Source: Trichoplax adhaerens
Lineage: Eukaryota; Placozoa; Uniplacotomia; Trichoplacea; Trichoplacidae
Length of the DNA: 64,000 nucleotides
Direction of reading: 5' to 3'
Assembly (NCBI RefSeq): GCF_000150275.1
Contig: NW_002060952.1
Coordinates: 642,482 to 706,481, forward strand
Positions 1 through 14,300 of this stretch are shown here, in pieces (within the stretch, counting starts at the first letter, position 1; each line of letters begins with the position of its first letter). A model generated the notes under the pieces. That model was not told the origin of the DNA. It saw only the letters and a program-made list of their open reading frames with translations, and ran no database searches. The position numbers and the translations under genes are program-made.

Positions 1-99
1 CAAACAAACTTGAAGCAATATGTCACGTTGTTTGAAGCATTTGCTACTGCAACATTTAGATAATCTGTATAACCTATCTTTTTTGTAATTTTACCAAAG

Positions 100-2329
100 A
101 TATCAAAATAATAATCGTTACAAATTGGTTACCAAACTACAAATTGATTCTTCCCAATCTATTACAACTTTCGATTGTGCGAACGAATTTTATTCCTGTA
201 AGTTTAAATATATCCTAGTAAGAAATTGATATCACTGTATATATACACGCATGCATAATATTTATTTTTTAGTATTTGAATTCACTATAGATACTAAACT
301 TGCTACAAATTATATATCATACGTTCAGCTATAAAGTATAAAGTACGATAAGTGTATAGTAATAATGAACGAAAAATATTATTAAAAACTATCAACTCTT
401 TTAGTTCAACATGAAATAGATCTAGAGGAAACTCCAATTTATTATAATTCGTAACAGCAGATTTATCAAATTACTTAAAGGATTAACAAAGGGTAGAATT
501 ACTCCCTTGATCAACCTTACTATCAACTTAATAAATTTGCTTACGATTTGAGGAAAATCCTAATCTTTATCTGTCACTTCACTATCTTGATCTCATTAAA
601 CTACTGAATTACATCACCAACTTATATATGCTACGCAGAGTAGTTCATCGCAACAGACTACTAACATAAGACTCTAACGTATTCTAAATAAAACTGGCAA
701 TTAAACACATGACAGGATCAATTTTTACCCTAGATTCCCGAATATTACTAAATTAATAATCGTAATTCAACTATAAACTGTTTCTTTTTACGGTATACAG
801 AACATAACTATAAAAGTCTACTAAGACAGACCAACAATCTTAAATTAACACCCAGATTAAAACGTTCGACTTCACACTGTTTTCTATCATAATGTAACAT
901 AACTTCTACTGTATTTTGCAATCAAATTTAGCCAATAGTTTTACCAGAATAGCAACATGCATTCTATACTAACTAAATATATTGCTTAACTTGCAGTCTT
1001 ACACTGCATAATTCTTAACAAAATTATATTGCCGAATGTTGTTAAATTCTAACCCGAATGAAGTAGTCCGGTTTACTAGATACTAAATACTGAATAAAAT
1101 CTGCTGTAATGAAACCAAATTAAGTTACTTTTAATGCTGCAATACCTATTTAAAATACAAGAACTTGAAGGAGAATTCTAAAAAAATTAACCTTCATCAC
1201 AGTATTAAATATAACTGTAGCATTACAACTGCAAATTAGAAAGATATTCAGTAATTTGCTTCCTTTTCTATTGGTAAGATGCATTTTTATTATTTACAGA
1301 TATTGTCGTTTGTGGTTCTTCAAGCAAAGGTCTAGAAATTTTTGATATGAATGTCTCTAAATGTATTCAAGTTATTCCTGAAGCCCACGCAAGATCTATG
1401 CATACAATTTCCATTAATAAGGTTGATAATGGATAAAATGTCGTACAATGCCGCGATGTTAGATTTGCATACGTTGTATCAATTATAAAGTTAGTTTTCT
1501 CTTTTTGGTACAACGGACTATATTACTATAGGGATCTACCTATGTAGCCCACCCTAGTCGCGCTTATAATCTTGTATTAACATCAGCTGTAACAGATGGA
1601 ATTAAGCTATGGGACCTAAGAACTTCTAAGTGAGTTAATTTCTAATACTTTACGTTATTAAGCAGAGATAGTAACAATTGTCGTATTTTAGGAGGTTTAT
1701 ACTTAAGCATAGAATTCATACTCGTATTAACATTCAAACTAAAAATCTTACTTTGCCTAATCGACACTGTTAATTTATACGGTAGATGTGTCAGACGTTA
1801 CGATGGTCATGTTAATCGGTCACATCCAGTAGGAGTTTGTATGAGTCCTTGCATGAGGTATATTGCCACGGGTTCAGAAGATAAGACGGTATGTTATGCT
1901 CATATTTGAACGGTCATAATATCAATAATTTTTAGCTTTACTTACGGCAATCTCAACGAGTAGTATATCTAACTATATCATAAATCATTCTACAATACTA
2001 TACATATCTATTGATATCATTTAAACTCTTTATTTATGTCAAGGCCTACTTATATGACGTAAGATCGAATACTTATTCCGACCGCTTAACAGGTCATCGC
2101 GATGTGGTATTTGATGTAGCATTTAATCCTAGGCAACCTCAGGTAAATTTAAGTAACCAAAAATAGTTTATGCAATAGCTTTATTGTCAACTCTAATTCG
2201 TTGATAATCTCACTATAAGTCAGATCTCTTAAGATTTCACCTGAAGTGATCGTTAATCTCGTATAACATTACATTTACTAGCTTGTGACTGCATCGCTGG
2301 ATGGACAACTGCGCTTCTATATTCCGTAA
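100..2329 (+). CDS. WDR27: WD40-repeat protein, WDR27-like, C-terminal part (5' end outside window)
   Basis: Six exons read in one frame: 100-197, 1300-1421, 1532-1629, 1786-1888, 2044-2142 and 2282-2329. All have GT-AG borders and matching phases, giving 188 residues up to a TAA. The protein shows WD40 blades: GLEIFDMN, then TDGIKLWDLRTSKCVRRYDGH, then GSEDKTAYLYDVRS, then GHRDVVFDVAFNP, and a closing LVTASLDGQLRFYIP. The arrangement (SPC-RYIATGSED, a Tyr-rich blade, a final ATASLDG-like blade ending the protein) resembles the C-terminus of animal WDR27. The WD40 fold is clear; the WDR27 assignment rests on remembered similarity. WD40 propellers are binding platforms, and no catalytic role is implied. 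The first intron (198-1299) is the only long one, and no extra exon was found in it. Earlier exons lie upstream of the window. Confidence 0.65.
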
Positions 2330-2397
2330 TATTGGCATTTTTTAAATATAAATGTGCATGTAAATGTAACAAAATACCGACGATTTCGATTTTCTTT

Positions 2398-2403
2398 AAT
2401 AAA
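2398..2403 (+). terminator. Candidate polyadenylation signal of the WDR27-like gene
   Basis: AATAAA lies about 70 bases after the stop codon of the WD40 gene, the first such hexamer downstream of it. Confidence 0.5.
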
Positions 2404-5400
2404 TACGCGTCTTATGAGTAATTTTCACTGCATTACCTCAGTATTTTACCGTAATAATTTCTCTTACGTGAAATTTATGCCATGAATAATTTTACATATT
2501 AGTTTTTATTTTCAATAACTAGCATTAACTTTGATCTATTCTTTTATGTGAAATTTTCATCTAGTCAACCTACATCACAGAATTTTTAACTTATCTGATA
2601 TTGAAATTGAAGCACCTATTTATATAGAAGCCTATTATCGGCAATAAATACTCGATTCTGGACAGATTCTTTTATAGTCGCTATATTTGTAAGAAATACA
2701 ATCACTCTAGTTATTAAAATTGACTTTTTGACTGCTTTTGTCGAGTTGCTGGACAGTTATACCAGCTATGAACCAAATGTTGTTCTCAATATCAGATAGA
2801 ATGGTGTACAAATTATATTTTATGCAATGAAAGTGCTACAAACGTCAATTTCTTAAACTTAGAAACTCGTTCAGGATCAATAAACTGAAATTGACACTTA
2901 TTTTACTTCTGAAGTACTTTGTTATTGCGACTTTAATTGTAGAAATTTACTTCATCAGTGTAAGTAACTCCATTTTTGTTATCTGCTGTCTTAACAATGC
3001 TGCTACTATTCTTTACAGGTATAGAGATTTAATATAAAATTGTGATTTCTTATCGAAAGCATCAAATAGATATTTAAGTGCATATTCATGATGATAATAA
3101 ATATATACGATATAAAGATATTTACATAGCTATCGTAAACCTCGATTTTAAATTTCTTCTTAAATATTGGCAGATTTTAGATGAAAAGAGATAAATATTA
3201 ATTAAATCAAAAGAAGCTTGAATATAGTATATCAAAGTCAATAGAATTTATGTGTGTAGCTAGGATGCTGTAATACCATGGATGATCCAGTAAACTTAAA
3301 CTGTCTTGGTAAACTATAAGCTCCAGTGACACAATGTCGTACTTTAAAATAGTTGCATACAACTGCTGCTTCACAAAATTAATTATTTTTTAGAGATTGA
3401 AACAATATAGCTATTTACGCGTATTTATTCGAATAAATCGAGTTACAGTCCCGTAGCTTAGAATACCTTGGTCAAATATTATTGATTGACTATAGATAAC
3501 TTTAGACGTTAGTGCTCGTATACAACAGTACAGCAAGTATCGTATTCTGTTTTACATTCCTTATTTTTGTACCTTGTCTGTTGATATTGTCGTTTTATCA
3601 TAAGCATCTGAAAAACTCTACTCTACTTTACAGGAGTAACGAAAGGAAAGGAAATTTACGTACATAATACGCATATTAATGTCACGAAGTCAGTCTTAAT
3701 TTCTATTGATAATCTATCTATTATTAGGAGAAATCGATAAATAATTTCAATCTATCGATATGCAGCTTAGTTATCGTCTAGAAAAGGTAAGAATATGATA
3801 GATATATTGCTTATGTTTCGATACATATCCAATTCGTATATATTTAATGAACTTGCATATCTCGATATTACTTATTTTACTGGCTATACCTACAGTTAAG
3901 CGAAAGATATCACTTGGAATATAAACAATGTTATCTTAAAAGTCTTAATTAATCATTAAAAGTTATTAAAAGAAGTATGAAGACAATTTTAAGTGACCTC
4001 AAAGCACGTACAATGCATTTATTGGAATTGTTTAGGGCCATATGTCCAATGATGGAAAATATATAGATATTTTTCGAATTGAAATAGCACATTAAACTAG
4101 ATAAAAACAGTAAAATTCAACAATGACGTCAATATGAATCTGAGATTAAAAATTATTGTTAAAGAAATGAAATCTAGTCATCCCAAAATAAATAATATTT
4201 TTCAGTGGTATGATATATTACATTGAATAGCAATAGCAATCGTAAATTAAAGGAGATTAAAATAAAGGCAACTGTAGCTAATAATTTGTCGATTAAAGAG
4301 CAAAGGTTTCTAAAGTTAGTTTTTTATCGGGCAAATACTCATTAAAGTATGATTCTTGTTTATTACTACATACTACAACGAACATAATTTATATAACACT
4401 GGTAGGTGATATATAATCAAAATTTGAACCCATCACATTTAATTTTAGAGTAAATAGGGGAAAAAATTAGTGCTAGATCATAATGAGTAAATTATATTAA
4501 AGATATAATCATAATCTTAACTGCATTATGAAAACATTATCACTATCAGGATTTTTAACGGTATGCATATCGATAACAGTGTAATTTATTTATCAATATC
4601 AGGCCATAATGTTGAAATGAAAAAGCATTAGGATATAGGATAAATATAATGGAATATAAATTAGGACGAAAATGATTGCAGTGATAAACAGAAATAAATT
4701 GTCAATTTTACAGACAACATATGTCATCTCAATCATCATTACTGAGAAATATCAAAAGGAATATTTTGCTTTGATTGATGATAACAAAATAATTGTATTA
4801 CTAATATTTCTAGGAAATAAAATAATAGATGATTAGTGTAATCGATTTATATTATCTATGAGTTGATAGATGTATGCTTCTTATAAATGTAAAGACAGAA
4901 ACCATCATGATCATAATTGGCATCTGTTCATTTAATTGAAACGCACCAATAATTACTAATGTCAAATATACCGTTAGACAATAACTATGTCTTTTCTACG
5001 ATTTTTAAAAGGAAATTTATTTAATTAATAACTCATTAAATGAAACTACATAAACTGTCGTTTGAAATTTTTTATACCGAATAAATTTATGACAGAATTT
5101 ACATTGTATTTAAATATTAATTAACAATGATTAATATTAGAATGTTTAAATGCTACAAGCACCCTTATTACAAAAATCAATGGATCTTTTATTTAACTAT
5201 CAACTATTAATACTGTTAACTTTTTCAATTTCATTATTGTGCTCTTTGAACTATTTAATTAATTGGGCAATAGTACTGTGAAAATTTGAGCTTTTACAGA
5301 ATTTTGTAAGTTAAAGGAAAAAGATTTAATAGGTATGACCTTAATGCCACGTATTTATTTTAATATAGGGATTGCAGAGATTAGTTAACTGTCATGATCA

Positions 5401-8400
5401 TTTAGGTAAGTAATTTAATTATAATTCAATATTGTAGCATAATATTGTCAATTTTCATTAGTAAACATGCTAGATTATGAAGTCCCCACGTAATATTACT
5501 ATAACCTATTATCTACTATGTTAGTTGCGCTAGCATAGTTATGGTACTTCGAAACAGACAGATTGGGAATAAATGAATTGCATAATGTCTTTGACGCAGA
5601 TAATTGACCGACTTTTAGCGTTTATATTAATGTTATTCTTTTTGTGAATATAAGATACGCAAAGATGAAAGGCACTTCATATCAGATCTAATTTGGACTA
5701 TTAAAGATTAATTAATGGATATTAGATACCTTAAAATTTATAACAGCTATCCATATATGAAATACTTTGGGCTCTTCTATATTAGTCAGTAGCAAATAGT
5801 TTTCATATCATTTTAAATGAGAATAATTTATTATACTAATTGCACGTTCATTTTTGACCAAAAATGAAAAATAAAACCAATAGTCACTACTTGTTTACTT
5901 TTACCTATCACACATAATACAAGATATTTCCTTCAAAGTATATATATATATATATATACTTCTCATTTGCTTAGTGATCAGGTAAAATTTACAGGAATTT
6001 AGCTTTAAAGTTAGTCGAGCGAATTAAGAAAAGATCAAAGGTTAATTGTTGATGCAAATGAAGGGTATCATTTGCAATATCATAGAGATCAACAAGACAC
6101 CGACGGAAATGAAAAAGAATAATTAATCCAATACAACAATAGCTATAATAATTTTCTGTTTCAGAGAAGTAATGAAACACCTGATAAATTTCCGTTATTA
6201 ACGTTAATTGAAATATTATCGATAACAGTCCTGTCTAAGTATTCTGAGAATAACCTAAGCTCACGAAATTGTTTTTTTAATATCTGGGAAGATAGACAAG
6301 TGAATGCATTTGTTTCATATTTTAGCCGAAATAGTTATTTTAATGATATCGAAGATTTGAAATAAAAACATGAATAATTTTATCACCAATACTATATTGC
6401 TGTATCTTGATAGTTTAAATGCCTTAAATGAAATTGAATTATGTATAAATGATAGCCACGGTTATTAACAAAACACGAAAGAAGAAAATTAAATTACCCT
6501 CAATGGTTGTCATCTAATAATAATAAAAAAATTTTAGTCTGATTCCATCATAACCTGCAAGTATGCCATGGAGAGCCATAATGATCTACTCTTGTCTATT
6601 CAACCGTAATTGCAGTACAATATTTACTATTAAAATTATTACTTTTATTATTGCTTCTTACTCATAGTCATTTCAATTGAAATAAAAAGATATTGCAATA
6701 GAGGTGTTTGTTATCAAAGTTATCTCCATATCAATAAGCGGATTTTATCTTGTTTTAGCCTTACTGTCAATTAATAACTTTCATTCGGCAGATTTCTGTA
6801 GCATGAAATCAATTGATTTAGACATATCGCAACATTCAGCCTATTGAGATTGAAAGATATAAAGATGATGTATTTTATTATGACAGTTTGTCGTTAGCTT
6901 GTATTATGATAAACGCAAACCCTGGTTTTGAACTTTGAATCCGCTCTTTGAAGTAAGACCTTGGTTGGAGAGGAGAAATTAAAAATTTTTACCCTCGATC
7001 ATCTGCGTTGTACACCGTACGGCACTGACTAACTAGCATCTTAACAGTGTACTATATTATAATGCGTGTCCTATATATGATATCGTAGACATATTATAAA
7101 GGATTAAGGTCGATAAAGTAGGTTAAAGAAAATCTATATTAATAATTCATAATTCGCCGGAGATGCTTAAATTGTTCAATTGCTGTACGAGAAACTATAC
7201 GACGCAGTGTCGTCAAATAAATTAGCCGTAATTTGAAAATTGTGTAATCGTTTGCTTGATCGAAGATTTACCTCAATTTATCTTCAATATATAGCAAAGA
7301 AAAAGAGGAAGCTTTACAGTACTTCTATACTTTAGCAGCTTTAGCCAAAATGATGCACCTCCACTGTTTACCCTTAATGTCATCCTTTGCAAGCCGGAAT
7401 TTTAATAATAAAAGCGTTTAATATATTGTGTACCCCCCCCCCCAAAAGGGTTCATCAATTGTATTCCCGGATAGTTGGCACTTGAGTAAAAGATATTTTA
7501 AATATCAGTCTAGCAATATTAATATGCTTATTTTTTATACGACATTTTTCTCGTATGGATAAAATTACGGTTCATTATTGCCGGTATTAATCAGAAAGGG
7601 CTAAAATCAGGCAAATGATTGATCCGATGATAATTTGCCGAGAATGTGGTTGTTAGCATCATACCTCGCAAAGTTCACATTGAAGCATTAGCCAAAATCT
7701 CCTTACTATATAATTTCACCAATATTGTTAATGATAAGGTTAAGTAATGAAATTAGAGACAAAGTTATTGTTTTAATATCAGATTATTATCAAAGATCAA
7801 ATTTGTCAGCTATTGTATCTTGATGAGGTTCGGAAAATAACAAAATTAAAGACGGACTCGTTACTAGATTGCCCTTGCGTTAGCATAGGTAAATTTACAG
7901 GCATGGTAATTGTCGTTGCCGAGACGGAAAATGCTAAGTGTAGCAATTAAGAATATTCTTCAAGATTTTTCTACCCTCTTACAGTTATAGAATGATCGAT
8001 TGTACCAGCGACATATTTCAAATCGTTTAAAACGTTTCAAATAATTTAGAAATTATGTAGGCAAGCAGAAAAGGATTACCCAATTGCACTACCATTCTTC
8101 AACCTTACCCACTGAAATTACCATTAATTCTAAGTAGAAGAGCATCATTATAATTTTTGAATGTAATTTAATGATTCGATTTTAATTCTTTTTATAAACA
8201 AAGTTAGCCTTGCTTCGCCACAACAGAGGCTATTTATCTTGCTACAGGTTGTTTTCGCTAGAGTTATTACTGATATTCTAATCAGATTAATCATTTTCTG
8301 TTACTAATTTTAGTCAGTTTATATGATCTTGATAGCCTATATCATATGCAACTCATTTATTAGAACATTTCTTCAATTTGATTCACATTTTAAAACTATA

Positions 8401-10280
8401 ACAATTCGTTTTCATTTATAGACGTTATTAACGTGATGTTATATACTGTAGGATTGGCATCCTTTCGAATGGATTATGATCCATTCGATACGAATATTCA
8501 CACTAGCAGCAACTTATTTATATTTTTATTCAAACCTGTGAGCTACCGTATAATTTTAATGACTATTACATGTGTAGGTGTATAATTGAATAATACATTG
8601 TAGTTTTTTAAACATTCAATGTGTATTGAAATCTTTTCCTTTACGAAAGTACTATAATAATCTCTTCTTCGCTTTCTTTGGCGTACAATGATTAAAGGAG
8701 TCTATTTACGGACTAGATTCTCTTACAAAACAGCTTCTGAAAGTTGCACTACAGGCTACTGTACCCGGAAGTAGAAAACCTTTTACGAGTAGAACGATAT
8801 TTATCTTCGAATCAGTAAAAGTTGTTTATCCGGTCAAGCATCTCCTACGGAGTTGTCTTAGTAAACTAAATAGAAATTTCATAGCCCGGTGTTAAAGGTT
8901 CAATTTTTGTTTATATTTTTTATTGCTTACAGCATGATATACGCTTGTATTGCGTAGAGATAGGAGAAATCGTGGAGAAATTTTTCACCCTTCTACGACA
9001 ATAAAAAACTAGAATCGATAAGGAGATCGATAGCACTGTACTTTATATGCGAAGATCTTAAAAAAATCGCCATTATCGTTTTTATGGTAACCTATGAGAT
9101 AGATTAAAGAATATTCAACGTCGTTATTCTAATACCTCTAATAAAATGTGAAATCACATTTAGGACATAATCATTATAATGCTTCAACTATTAATGGTGG
9201 CTTAACTTAATGGATATGCCCAAGTTCATATTTCTCTTTCTTACTAGTCAATATTGAAAAAAAAAAGTGATGCAAAGCAGTCGTCGTTTATTGTTCGATG
9301 ACACGGTATCAAAGTTAATTGCAGTAAAACTGTACATACTCGTAAGTTGTAATTTCTTGCATCATCATCACTCCCATTTTGCAATTGCTGTTACTGGTAT
9401 GCAAGCACCATCATGATATGAGTCATCATGATGTGCTATTTTCCAATGTTGTATCCAACTTTTAATTTCTAATTAGCTTAAACAATATGAAGTAAATTAA
9501 ATGAGACAAGAAAAAAAAAATTAATTAGCATTATGGTCCAAATCAGACGATCCAAATTGTTTTCAAGCTAGGCTAAAACAAGTCATCTAGTTAAGTTCAG
9601 TTGTGGAGGAACAGTATCATATTAGGATTGGATTGTATGTTTCTGTGCTCTTTTCACTGATGTCATGGTCATTGTTAGTCGTATGCCATCAAGACATTTA
9701 GAAAAGGTGCATAAAATGAAGCTGTCGTATTAACTAACGGTAGATTATTTTGAAAAAAAGATTGGTTTTTAATTAATATTTACAGATAGTGATGATTTCA
9801 AATTGCATTGAAGTAAAGGTTGTATAGTAAAACCTTACTACGGTCAACGGTATCCCGTAGGGAGCCATTACTGGTAATTTGGTTGAGATAGAAATATATT
9901 TACGTAACCGATTAGACCCTTATGCCTACTACAGATTTCCCTTGGTAACTGATTTATTTTAGAAATAAACTTTATTGAACTTGAAAGTATCTGTCCGTAG
10001 TGATAGTAAGATAACCTTTTGTTGCACCATGAACACCACATAACCTATCCTGTTCTAGATTGATCCAAATCGCTCGCATCCATCCATTTTTATTTGCACT
10101 AAGGACTACTCAGTCAATAGGACAATACAATTCTTTTAGCTAGTCCTTGCTTTCGGTTATATTTATATGGCCGTATTCTGTTTGTAGATCGAACTGGACA
10201 TCTTCTTTAGCATGGTAATAGAGAGTCGTACATTTTTCCTCTAGCGGTTTCCCTTCCCTTTTATCCTTAATCCATACTAG
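2404..10280. other. AT-rich intergenic DNA, no gene recognised
   Basis: Both strands were read for exons flanked by plausible splice sites and nothing convincing was found; open frames are short and rich in Phe, Ile, Leu, Tyr, Lys and Asn, as expected by chance in AT-rich DNA. The span holds a (TA)n run at 5939-5958 and an 11-base poly-C run at 7433-7443, which is unusual in this composition. Confidence 0.6.
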
Positions 10281-10702
10281 ATGATTGCTAAATTTAAATA
10301 CAACTACTACAATGTCCCAAAATGATCCTAGAATAGTGTCGTCAATATGTAGTCAAGGTTCAAGAAATCACAACAATATTATTCCTTAGGAACAAACATG
10401 TTGCTTAGTAAAGTTCCAACGTATTTTATCAACAGGCCCTTTCAGCCATTTTGTATTACAACATATTTTATCAACAGGCCCTTGCTGCCATTTTGTATTA
10501 AGGTCATCTGGAGATGATTGCTAAATTTCAATACCACTACTACAATCTGCCATAATGATTTTCAAATAGTGTCGTCAATATGCAGTCAAGGTTCAAGAAA
10601 TCACAACAATATTATTCCTTAGGAACAACCATGTTGCTGAGTAAAGTTACAACGTATTTTATCAACAGGCCCTTGCAGCCATTTTGTATTAAGGTCATCT
10701 GG
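10281..10702. repeat. Tandem duplication, 233-base spacing, with an internal 42-base duplication
   Basis: A segment beginning ATGATTGCTAAATTT at 10281 recurs at 10514. The anchors GTCGTCAATATG (10338 and 10571) and TTATCAACAGGCCC (10426 and 10659) give the same 233-base offset. Within the first copy a 42-base piece around TTATCAACAGGCCC is itself repeated (10426 and 10468), and the second copy lacks that extra piece, so it is about 189 bases long. The copies differ at scattered positions. The duplicated DNA belongs to the retroelement-like remnant described next. Confidence 0.9.
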
Positions 10703-11330
10703 GCAATGCTTGCGGGAGTCAAAAGAGCGATCAATCATCCTGGACGTCGTACCAAACTGCTGTCAGTCGAACAATCGCTTCGGTCGAGCTTTAGAAGTTG
10801 ATGCGTCATGCCGGGACACTCTTGGATGCCTTCAAGATGACAATACGATCCAACCTTCAACCTACTGACGTGAACGGGGACACCAGGAGGCCTGCAAACA
10901 ATACACTATACGATTGACCTGTTCGTTGTTTCACCCCTATCGATGCTATTGATGACTGAATCGATTCTAGCGTCAAGCGAAAGATGTCGAACGCAGTTGA
11001 GGAAGATAGGGGGAAAAAATATCAAAATGTCCAAAATAATTTCATGTTCAATTGCTAAACTTGGACGCATTTTACAGGGGGGATTCCTTTAGTCTATAGG
11101 TAGATTTGAAATCGGTCCTATTTCTGCTTTGTTAACAGAATAGGAAGAATATTCCATTCACAATATCGACAGACAAAGAGGGTCAAGAAACCGTTTCATA
11201 ATGGACGCTAATCTGCCATCCATTCTATTCCAATGTATGCGGAGTAGAACCCCACACTTAATCTTGCTTGCAAGTTCAGTTCAAACATTGTCACCATTTT
11301 TAATGGTAGAAGATTGCCACTGCACAGATA
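10510..11330 (-). mobile_element. Decayed retroelement pol remnant, possibly BEL/Pao type
   Basis: This patch is visibly richer in GC than its surroundings. Read on the minus strand it gives coding-like fragments broken by stops and frame changes. Near 11.2 kb there is a stretch with a His-Trp-Asn motif followed by SIMKRFLDPLC, which resembles the '-S-I-x-R-F-F-DPLG-' block at the end of BEL/Pao reverse transcriptases. Near 10.7 kb a DDLNTKWLQGP string resembles the 'NPADD...RWLQGP' block between protease/RNase H and integrase in the same elements. The order and spacing fit one minus-strand element. Terminal repeats were not found. It is clearly inactive. The class assignment is tentative; any decayed pol-bearing element is possible. 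Confidence 0.35.
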
Positions 11331-11340
11331 GACGCAGATA

Positions 11341-14300
11341 GTTTAGGGTACAAGAGTAAATTCATGTCTTAAAGTAAAATAAACAGGAAATTAAAAATTC
11401 TTCTTGTATTACTTTTGAGCTACTACTAGCTATTATAGCACATAGTGGCATGATTCTACTTGTTCAAAGTCATCAGAAATAGAATTTATTATACCATCAT
11501 CAGTGAAATGTTTTCTTGACGACTCAAGTGATAGCAGCTATGCATCTTGCAACAAAGAAAAAAATTTATTTATAGCTGCTAGCAGCATTATCTGGATATA
11601 TTCAACAACATGCGACAAGATTGATTTCTAATTCTAATGATGATCGCTAGTAAATACAATCAGGTCTAGTAGGTTATTATCAGATCGATTCTATTTCAAG
11701 ACTCTGAGCAATTCATTGAATTTTATTCTCATCACAGGCTAGAGTAACATCAGCTACAGTAGAAATTGATTATTGTGACTACAGCTACCATATCCATATT
11801 AAACTATGACACCATCGTAGACATGGTAGATTGGCGGTAATTCGACTCATAAGAATAGGAAGGATGAGGAATTATGATTGATATCATTCCTCATGAAATA
11901 ACGAGAAGGAGATTGATATCGCCGTTATTTATGCAACAAATAGTAGCCAAAAAATATCGGTCATGATTGGAAATACATGCAGAAGGCACTTGAAATAAGT
12001 GAAAGGTATTTCTTTTAAATTTATTATCACAGCTCCCTGACAAATGCTTTGTAATTTACTTTCAGGCTGTCTACATTTTATGAAAGCTAGTAAGTACACG
12101 GAGAAGCTACCTGGAAGCACATTTCCTTGCCTTTCCGCATACAATATTCCAATAGAGGATAAATAATGTAACGGATTGTAAAGTACAAAGAATAGCTGCT
12201 AATAAACATAGTTTTAACGACGATGATTACCAAGAATTTATCTTTGTTAGTGTCGCTGAGTAGTTATAATCGTATCAGTGAACTAATTTACTTTTAATCA
12301 GGATAGTACTACAACTGTTACGAAATTCTAAAACTACGTTAATAATTTGCATAAAATTTCAACGACTACAGTCAATTAAATTCCGCCAGTGAAATAATTT
12401 AGTTTAGCTAGAAAATAATGTCGACAACAATCAATATTAACCATAAATGAGGCACCTATCTACTACAACGGTAAATAATTTCGTCATTTGAATGGTATAA
12501 ATTAATTGATTGCTATAGCTAGTCAAAGTTTGGTCAATAAGTTAATTAGTCTTATCGATTTCATACTCGTCAAAAGAACATACCCTATGTTTACTAAAAG
12601 TAGTAAACCATTTAGGGATTGATTTGTTATTGTTAAACTATTAAAATGATTAGATGTTATTCATGCTACTTTTCAAAGGAGTTGCGATAATTAATATAAA
12701 AGTTGGCTAAATATGTGAGCTTATAGTTTTTAAACTATGAAATTAATCTTATCAATTTTCTCCAAATACTCGACAATATCATATCGATGCCAGGCTGCAT
12801 ATTAATAATACGTTTTAGTAGCAATATTAAAGTCTATTTCACAGCTCGTGTACAATATATCAGCAAATTATATTCTATCAAATATTTTAGCTATAGTACA
12901 ACATCAGTGCAGCAGTTTAACCCATAAATTAAAGGAATTGGATGCATGAACGCAGAATTATTGCCGAAACTACAATCACAAATAAACAAAGCTACAAGAA
13001 AATATTATAGCAGACTAAATCAATATGACGACTTCTATATTTGTATGACCAACCGAGATAGCTACATCGATCATGCAACGATCATCTTTTGGTTAATTTC
13101 GATACAAGCTGATGTTGGTTAAAAGTTTGTGGTGCATGCTATATGGATTTAAGTCAAACTACACTCGGCTATAGTGGCTAAAAGAATCCATCTGACCAAT
13201 ACAGTAGTTAAAATGTATTGATTAGTTAAATAGTGTAACGAGGTAGAGAACATAGATTTTAATAGCATTGCAACAAGTAGATAACAATCGAAGTAACAAG
13301 GGGAACACTATCTCTTTATACTTATTTTTAGATTCAACTCTATAAGAATTCCTAAGTATAATTATTTCTTAATGTTATTTTACTATTCATGTTTCTATGA
13401 ACAACCGAAATGATCTTCATTCACAAAGACTAATATGTGGCACAACTAGATTGTTTAATGCTGTAGTTGCACTCGCGTAATCACTCTCAACAGGGAAGTA
13501 ATAATTCCCAATAGGAAAGAGGAATGTTACCCTGAGGTAAAAATTCTAAAAATACTTTCAAAAGAAAATAATCGATGTTTGATGTTGATAATAAGATATA
13601 AAATGGATGAAATCTATTTCATAACAGTAATAACTCGTCCATGATTGACTTAAATGGATGGGTTTAGCCTGTCAATATGCTCACCATGACTTCTATCTGT
13701 TTACGACCTTAAGGTAAATTAATTAGATTACAGGAACAATTTGATAGTGGGATGACGGTGATATGATTGATATTTGTTAACGGATAGATAAATTATCACT
13801 AACAAATTAATGACCAAAAATCCTAACAATTACACCTAACTGAACACTATGTTTACTCGAACCAAAGCGTAGGTTATATCGATCTCTCATAAATTAAACT
13901 CCTTCCTTGTTATTTAGACTAACATATTTTAAGAAAAAAATGAAAAGTAGCTTTCAGATATACTTGAATTACGGTTTTTACTATTGGCAATTTTTAGAAT
14001 ATTAGAGAAAAGTTATGTTATTATTTAATTAGGAAAAATAACAAGCAATTGCAATAACGTAGTACGTACCGTACCGGTGATCGATTTACAGTAATAGAGC
14101 GCCTACGTGGAAAATTATCAATCTACGTTTATAGCCTATTATACGTTGAAGTTTTATACTGCAGTAGTAATTACAAATTTAACCTTCGGGTTACAGTAAT
14201 AACACAAATTAAACTACGTAGAATTAATTAATTAATGTAGGTATCGTATGAAAGAATAACGGAGATTTTATAAGCTAAAATAGCAAAAATACATAGATTA

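Noticed and set aside
1-60. Possible earlier exon of the WDR27-like gene (open frame QTNLKQYVTLFEAF)
   Set aside because: No donor leaves an intron of workable length and correct phase before the exon at 100, except a weak GTCACG.
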